Below, in pieces: positions 6,293 to 9,291 of a stretch of DNA of 9,291 bases (positions are counted from its first letter, which is position 1; each line of letters opens with the position of its first letter). Below the pieces are notes generated by a model. It had not been told where the DNA came from, made no database searches, and saw nothing but the letters and a program-made list of their open reading frames with translations. This stretch comes from Bordetella parapertussis (lineage in GTDB: Bacteria; Pseudomonadota; Gammaproteobacteria; Burkholderiales; SG8-39). Both the position numbers and the translations under genes were made by a program. Location: assembly GCA_945906975.1 (NCBI GenBank), contig CAMDRY010000095.1:1-9291 (forward strand), in the 5' to 3' direction.

Positions 6293-6791
6293 GCAACGTG
6301 AACTGCTCGACTCGGGGCGCGATGTGCTCTCGCTGGAGGCCGCATCGCTCGATGAGCAGCGCTGGGATGACTGGCTGGACTTGTTTCGCGCCGATTGCGA
6401 ATACTGGGTGCCCACCTGGATCACCGAGGAGCAACTCGCTGAGAACCATGAGTCGCAACTGTCGCAGATTTATTATTCCAGCCGCGCCGGTCTTGAGGAT
6501 AGAATCGCCCGCATCCGTACCGGCAAATCGCCGGCGTCGGTTCCGCTGCGGCGTACCACGCACATGGTGTCAAACGTCGTCCTGCTCTCCGCTACGCCGG
6601 GGGCGGGCATGACGCTGCGTTCGTCGTGGACGTGCCACGTCTTCGATCCGAACAGCAAAAAGATTTATGTTCTGTTCGGTCATTCCAATCACGGATTGCG
6701 CTTTGCCGATGGGAATTGGCGGATCGCCAGCAAGAAAACCGTGATACAGAACGATTACCTGCCCACCATGGTGGACATTTACTGCATTTGA
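6285..6791 (+). CDS. Aromatic-ring-hydroxylating dioxygenase, small (beta) subunit
   Basis: This 168-residue protein is of the SnoaL/NTF2-like beta-subunit family that packs with the Rieske alpha subunit in an alpha3beta3 oxygenase; it is structural and has no cofactor. Family features are the acidic N-terminal helix with EAASLDEQRWDDWLDLF, the ADCEYWVPTW strand, and RRTTHMVSNV in the middle, equivalent to the R-x-x-H-x-V-x-N-V pattern of benzoate and anthranilate dioxygenase small subunits. Length is normal. ATG 6285 lies inside the end of the alpha gene, with GGGGAGA about eight bases upstream, so the two chains are co-translated. The open frame continues upstream to 5802, but that part is out of frame with the alpha gene and is not coding. 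Confidence 0.92.
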   Translation: MSEQRELLDSGRDVLSLEAASLDEQRWDDWLDLFRADCEYWVPTWITEEQLAENHESQLSQIYYSSRAGLEDRIARIRTGKSPASVPLRRTTHMVSNVVLLSATPGAGMTLRSSWTCHVFDPNSKKIYVLFGHSNHGLRFADGNWRIASKKTVIQNDYLPTMVDIYCI

Positions 6792-6801
6792 AGACCAACG
6801 C

Positions 6802-6823
6802 GTTTGCGGCATAGACTGCAAAC
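6802..6823 (+). repeat. Short inverted repeat before the Bug receptor gene
   Basis: GTTTGC (6802-6807) and GCAAAC (6818-6823) can form a six-pair hairpin with a 10-nt loop in the 52-bp gap between the beta subunit and receptor genes, just ahead of the AGGAG ribosome site (6831-6835). It has no T run, so it is not a terminator; an RNA processing or stability element is possible. The same half-sites occur at 1264-1277 with a 2-bp gap. Confidence 0.25.
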
Positions 6824-6843
6824 CACTCTGAGGAGTTGTAAAA

Positions 6844-7809
6844 ATGAATCAAAGACTATTGACCGCTGGCTTGGTCCTGGCGCTGCTTGGCGTCAATACC
6901 GCTGTGTTGGCGCAGGCCTATCCGAACAAGCCCATCCGCATCATCGTGCCCTTCACCCCGGGTGGGGGCAATGACGTCTACGCCCGCACCGTGGGCCAGA
7001 AGTTGAGCGAGCGCCTCGGCCAGCCGGTGATTGTCGAGAACAAGCCAGGGGCTGGGGGCAATATCGGCGCGGAGCTGGTTGCACGCGCCGCGCCGGACGG
7101 ATACACGCTGCTGTTGGCGCAAAATGGCCTGACCATGGCGCCCTCTCTGAGTAAATCGCTGCCCTTCGATGTGATGAAGGATCTGGCGCCGATCGGCATC
7201 GGTGTCAACCTGCCGATGGGGCTTGCCGTGTCCAATTCATTGCCGGTCAAATCGGTTCCAGAATTGATCGCCTATGCCAAGGCCAATCCGGGCAAGTTGC
7301 ACTACGCCACGCCGGGCATAGGCACGCCGCACCATCTTTCCACGGAAATGTTCCTGAGCATGACCGGAACCAAGATGGAGCAGGTGCCCTACAAGGGCGC
7401 TGCCGGCATGATTCCGGCGCTGATGACAGGCGAGGTTCAGGTTTTGTTCGGCGCGCTCAATTCCATGTTGCCGCATATCCAGTCGGGAAAGATCCGCGGC
7501 CTTGCCCTGGGTGACCGTCAGCGCAATCCCATCCTTAAAGATCTGCCCACTGTGGCCGAATCGGTGGCCGGATATGAGTCGGTGTTTTGGTTCGGCTTGA
7601 TGGCGCCCGGTGGAACGCCCGAGGCGATACTGAATAAATTGTCTGAAGAGCAAAGGGTAATCGTCAACCTGCCGGATGTGCGCGAGCGCCTGGCCAAGGT
7701 CGGATTCGAGCCGAATGCGACCACGCCTAACGAGACGCGCCGCATCTTTGCTGAAGAACTTGAAAAATGGGCCAAAGTGGTCAAAGACGCGGGGATCAAG
7801 CCGGAATGA
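6844..7809 (+). CDS. Bug/TctC-family periplasmic substrate-binding protein
   Basis: This 321-residue solute receptor is of the tripartite tricarboxylate transporter (TTT) type. A Sec signal peptide is visible: Arg4, a Leu/Ala/Val core, and a likely cut after AQA at residue 25. The mature protein starts with the Bug hallmark YPNKPIRIIVPFTPGGGND, followed by VENKPGAGGNIGAELVARA and PDGYTLL. The segment from about 125 to 240 holds the second lobe. These receptors bind carboxylates in the periplasm, including aromatic dicarboxylates such as terephthalate in some Burkholderiales, and pass them to TctA/TctB membrane proteins. Neither membrane gene is present here, so it is an orphan receptor. AGGAG at 6831-6835 is eight bases before the ATG. 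The stop overlaps the start of the dehydrogenase gene (ATGA), linking uptake and metabolism. The ligand cannot be read from the sequence. Confidence 0.94.
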   Translation: MNQRLLTAGLVLALLGVNTAVLAQAYPNKPIRIIVPFTPGGGNDVYARTVGQKLSERLGQPVIVENKPGAGGNIGAELVARAAPDGYTLLLAQNGLTMAPSLSKSLPFDVMKDLAPIGIGVNLPMGLAVSNSLPVKSVPELIAYAKANPGKLHYATPGIGTPHHLSTEMFLSMTGTKMEQVPYKGAAGMIPALMTGEVQVLFGALNSMLPHIQSGKIRGLALGDRQRNPILKDLPTVAESVAGYESVFWFGLMAPGGTPEAILNKLSEEQRVIVNLPDVRERLAKVGFEPNATTPNETRRIFAEELEKWAKVVKDAGIKPE

Positions 7810-8876
7810 GTAACGCAGGCGAATTTGCAGGACGCACCGTTTTTATCCCCCAGGATTTCATGCTGGTGGAGGTGTTTAACGATATCGCAGCGCGCCTGAA
7901 GGCGCGCGGTGTCGAAGTGATCCGCGGGCCGGAGTCGATACCGGGACAGAAAGTCGCCTTCCCGAAAGAGCGCTGGGCCGAATGGTTCGGCCGCGCCGAG
8001 GTGGCGATGTTCTCCAGTCGCAATGTCTGCACGCGCGAGATCCTGGAATATGCGCCGCGACTGCGCGGGGTGATCAATCCGACCATAGGCCTTGAGACGG
8101 TGGACCTTGATGCGGCGAAAGACCTGTCCATCATCGTCGGGCACGGCGCCACCCCGGAGAATTTTCTCGGTATGTCCGAGGCAACGGTGATGCTGATGTT
8201 GATGCTCATGTACAACCCACAGGCGACGCAGGAAGTCATGCGCGGCACGCGCGCGCGGCCCAAGCCAACGCCCACCGACATGTGGGCCGGCATGATGTTG
8301 GGTCGCACGGTAGGCCTGGTGGGCCTTGGGCGTATCGCGCGCGGCGTGGTTGAGAGGCTTGCCGGCTTTGGCGTGAAAATGCTCGCCTTCGATCCCTACG
8401 TCAAGCAGGAGGCCGCACCGTCAGGCGTCGCCATGACCGATCTTGATACGGTTCTCAAGAGCAGCGACATCCTTGGTTTGTTTGTCAGTATCACGGCGGA
8501 AACGCGCGGCATGATCAACGCGCGGGCATTGTCGCTGATGAAGCCGACCGCTTATCTGGTGAACACTTCGCGTGGCGAGGCCATAGACGAGGCGGCCTTG
8601 TACGACGCCTTGAAGAACAAGCGCATCGCCGGGGCCGCGCTCGACACCTTTGTGGTGGAGCCGCTGCCCGCCGACAGCCCGCTGCGCACTCTTGATAACG
8701 TCATCCTCACACCGCACATGGTCGGCCATACCCGCGATGTATTTGTGTCTTTCGGCAAGGCGGGCGAGGAGAACATTACGCGCATCCTGCGCGGCGAGCC
8801 GCCACTGCATTGCAAGAATCCGGAAATTATTCCCGCCTGGCGGGAACGTCTGGCGCGCCTCGCGGCGCATAAATAG
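7806..8876 (+). CDS. NAD-dependent D-isomer-specific 2-hydroxyacid dehydrogenase
   Basis: This 356-residue enzyme of the phosphoglycerate/glyoxylate/hydroxypyruvate dehydrogenase family interconverts a D-2-hydroxyacid and a 2-oxoacid. The N-terminal substrate domain spans about 1-135 with a C-terminal return. The NAD-binding domain contains GLVGLGRIARG (170-180); the third glycine of GxGxxG is Ala178, a tolerated variation. Catalytic residues are Arg256 (NTSRGEAID), Glu285 (VVEPLP) and His304 (TPHMVGHT). A methionine/leucine run (MLMLMLMY) sits in the interdomain helix. ATG 7806 overlaps the receptor stop by four bases, giving translational coupling; the open frame to 7767 is inside the receptor gene. 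There is no ACT regulatory domain, so it is unlikely to be the biosynthetic serine-pathway enzyme of the long type. It is the last gene of the block, and its substrate is unknown. Confidence 0.9.
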   Translation: MSNAGEFAGRTVFIPQDFMLVEVFNDIAARLKARGVEVIRGPESIPGQKVAFPKERWAEWFGRAEVAMFSSRNVCTREILEYAPRLRGVINPTIGLETVDLDAAKDLSIIVGHGATPENFLGMSEATVMLMLMLMYNPQATQEVMRGTRARPKPTPTDMWAGMMLGRTVGLVGLGRIARGVVERLAGFGVKMLAFDPYVKQEAAPSGVAMTDLDTVLKSSDILGLFVSITAETRGMINARALSLMKPTAYLVNTSRGEAIDEAALYDALKNKRIAGAALDTFVVEPLPADSPLRTLDNVILTPHMVGHTRDVFVSFGKAGEENITRILRGEPPLHCKNPEIIPAWRERLARLAAHK

Positions 8877-8890
8877 CCACGTCGCAGTAC

Positions 8891-8941
8891 GCGTTAATGG
8901 CTGGAAAGGCGCGCCAGGCTTGGCTTTCCAGCCATTAGCGT
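8891..8941. repeat. Large inverted repeat after the catabolic block
   Basis: A perfect 14-bp arm (8895-8908) pairs with 8924-8937 around a 15-nt loop. G-U and G-C pairs extend the stem to about 18 pairs (8891-8941). No T run follows on either strand, so it is not a standard intrinsic terminator. It may still act as a 3' end stabiliser for the operon mRNA, or mark an element boundary. It begins 14 bp after the dehydrogenase stop. The stretch from 8942 to 9059 shows no supported gene. Confidence 0.65.
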
Positions 8942-9059
8942 TGATCTTCGGCGGCGATTTTCGGTTTGCTATCGTCTATCGTGAGTGCCAGCCCCACATG
9001 ACAGTCATGGCGAAAAGCGACATCTGGCGATGCGTTTGGGGCTGAGTTTATTGGGGACA

Positions 9060-9221
9060 TACGCGGACCATCGTTCGCGCCTGCGCGCATGGATAGTCCG
9101 CTTCAAGGGTGTTGCCACGAAATACCTCACCAACTATCTCGGATGGTTTAGGGCTCGCGACCGGTCCCCCCGCTTCAGCCCCGATCCCGCACAGGTGCTC
9201 GCTCTGGCGGTCAGAGCATGA
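9060..9221 (+). pseudogene. IS1595-type transposase remnant, C-terminal part only
   Basis: About 53 residues from Tyr at 9060 read SRLRAWIVRFKGVATKYL followed by TNYLGWFRARDR and PAQVLALAV. These resemble the conserved C-terminal end of IS1595/ISXO2-like transposases, where a YHSRLK..RF.GVATKYL..YLGW pattern is common. The catalytic DDE/zinc-ribbon part is absent: upstream of 9060 the frame no longer resembles a transposase, and no other frame supplies it. The frame stops at TGA 9219-9221. The +1 frame continues with EFNNIIRYMS, so a frameshift near 9205-9215 is possible. This is a dead insertion sequence fragment and suggests that the catabolic block was moved or trimmed by mobile elements. 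Family assignment is from pattern memory. Confidence 0.6.
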
Positions 9222-9291
9222 GTTCAACAACATCATTCGCTACATGAGCCTTTACAAAACGCCGCGCAAATTGATCGCTTCTCGCTCTGGT
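9222..9291. other. Window edge without recognised feature
   Basis: The last 70 bases follow the transposase remnant. One + frame (from 9220) stays open to the window edge, but it is too short to identify. The insertion sequence's terminal inverted repeat would be expected here or just beyond; I could not recognise it. Confidence 0.3.

Noticed and set aside
8891..8941. Intrinsic terminator for the catabolic operon
   Set aside because: The stem is strong, but no run of T follows on the + strand or, read backwards, on the minus strand; recorded as an inverted repeat only.
1..9291. CRISPR arrays, tRNA genes, replication origins
   Set aside because: No regularly spaced direct repeats, no cloverleaf with a CCA-type end, and no iteron cluster were seen on either strand by eye.

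Overview
The window looks like an accessory catabolic segment from a betaproteobacterium, most likely Burkholderiales. This is inferred from the high GC of the main gene block, a Bug-type (TctC) solute receptor of the kind greatly expanded in that order, and the resemblance of the enzymes to aromatic-acid degradation genes known there. No rRNA, tRNA or housekeeping marker is present to confirm it. All supported genes are on the + strand.

Layout. (1) 1-1001: two overlapping genes of unknown function, a 5'-truncated coiled-coil protein and a small protein with two membrane segments. Their base composition is clearly lower in GC than the rest. (2) 1002-1453: a gene-free stretch with a series of hairpins ending in a strong intrinsic terminator (1284-1309), possibly a structured RNA or leader, then a candidate promoter. 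(3) 1454-8876: a compact seven-gene catabolic block: FAD aromatic hydroxylase (3-hydroxybenzoate 6-hydroxylase-like), a citrate-synthase-fold protein with an N-terminal helix-turn-helix, a class II aldolase/decarboxylase, the alpha and beta subunits of a benzoate/anthranilate-type Rieske dioxygenase, a periplasmic Bug substrate receptor, and a D-2-hydroxyacid dehydrogenase. Gene junctions are tight (6-bp gap, 8-nt overlap, ATGA overlap). An internal promoter with a perfect 14-bp palindrome over its -35 box lies before the aldolase gene, so there are probably at least two transcription starts. (4) 8877-9291: a large inverted repeat, then the C-terminal remnant of an IS1595-type transposase.

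How the genes could work together (inference): the Bug receptor captures an organic acid in the periplasm, the Rieske oxygenase dihydroxylates an aromatic carboxylate, the class II aldolase-fold enzyme decarboxylates or cleaves a hydroxylated acid, the FAD enzyme adds a further para-hydroxyl group, and the dehydrogenase handles a 2-keto/2-hydroxy acid. No ring-cleavage dioxygenase, no Rieske reductase/ferredoxin, no TctA/TctB permease and no ordinary stand-alone regulator is in the window. The substrate therefore cannot be assigned and the pathway must be completed elsewhere. The most unusual element is the DNA-binding-domain/citrate-synthase fusion, whose citrate synthase active site is altered at two of the three classical catalytic positions. 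It could be a metabolite-sensing regulator of the cluster rather than an ordinary synthase.
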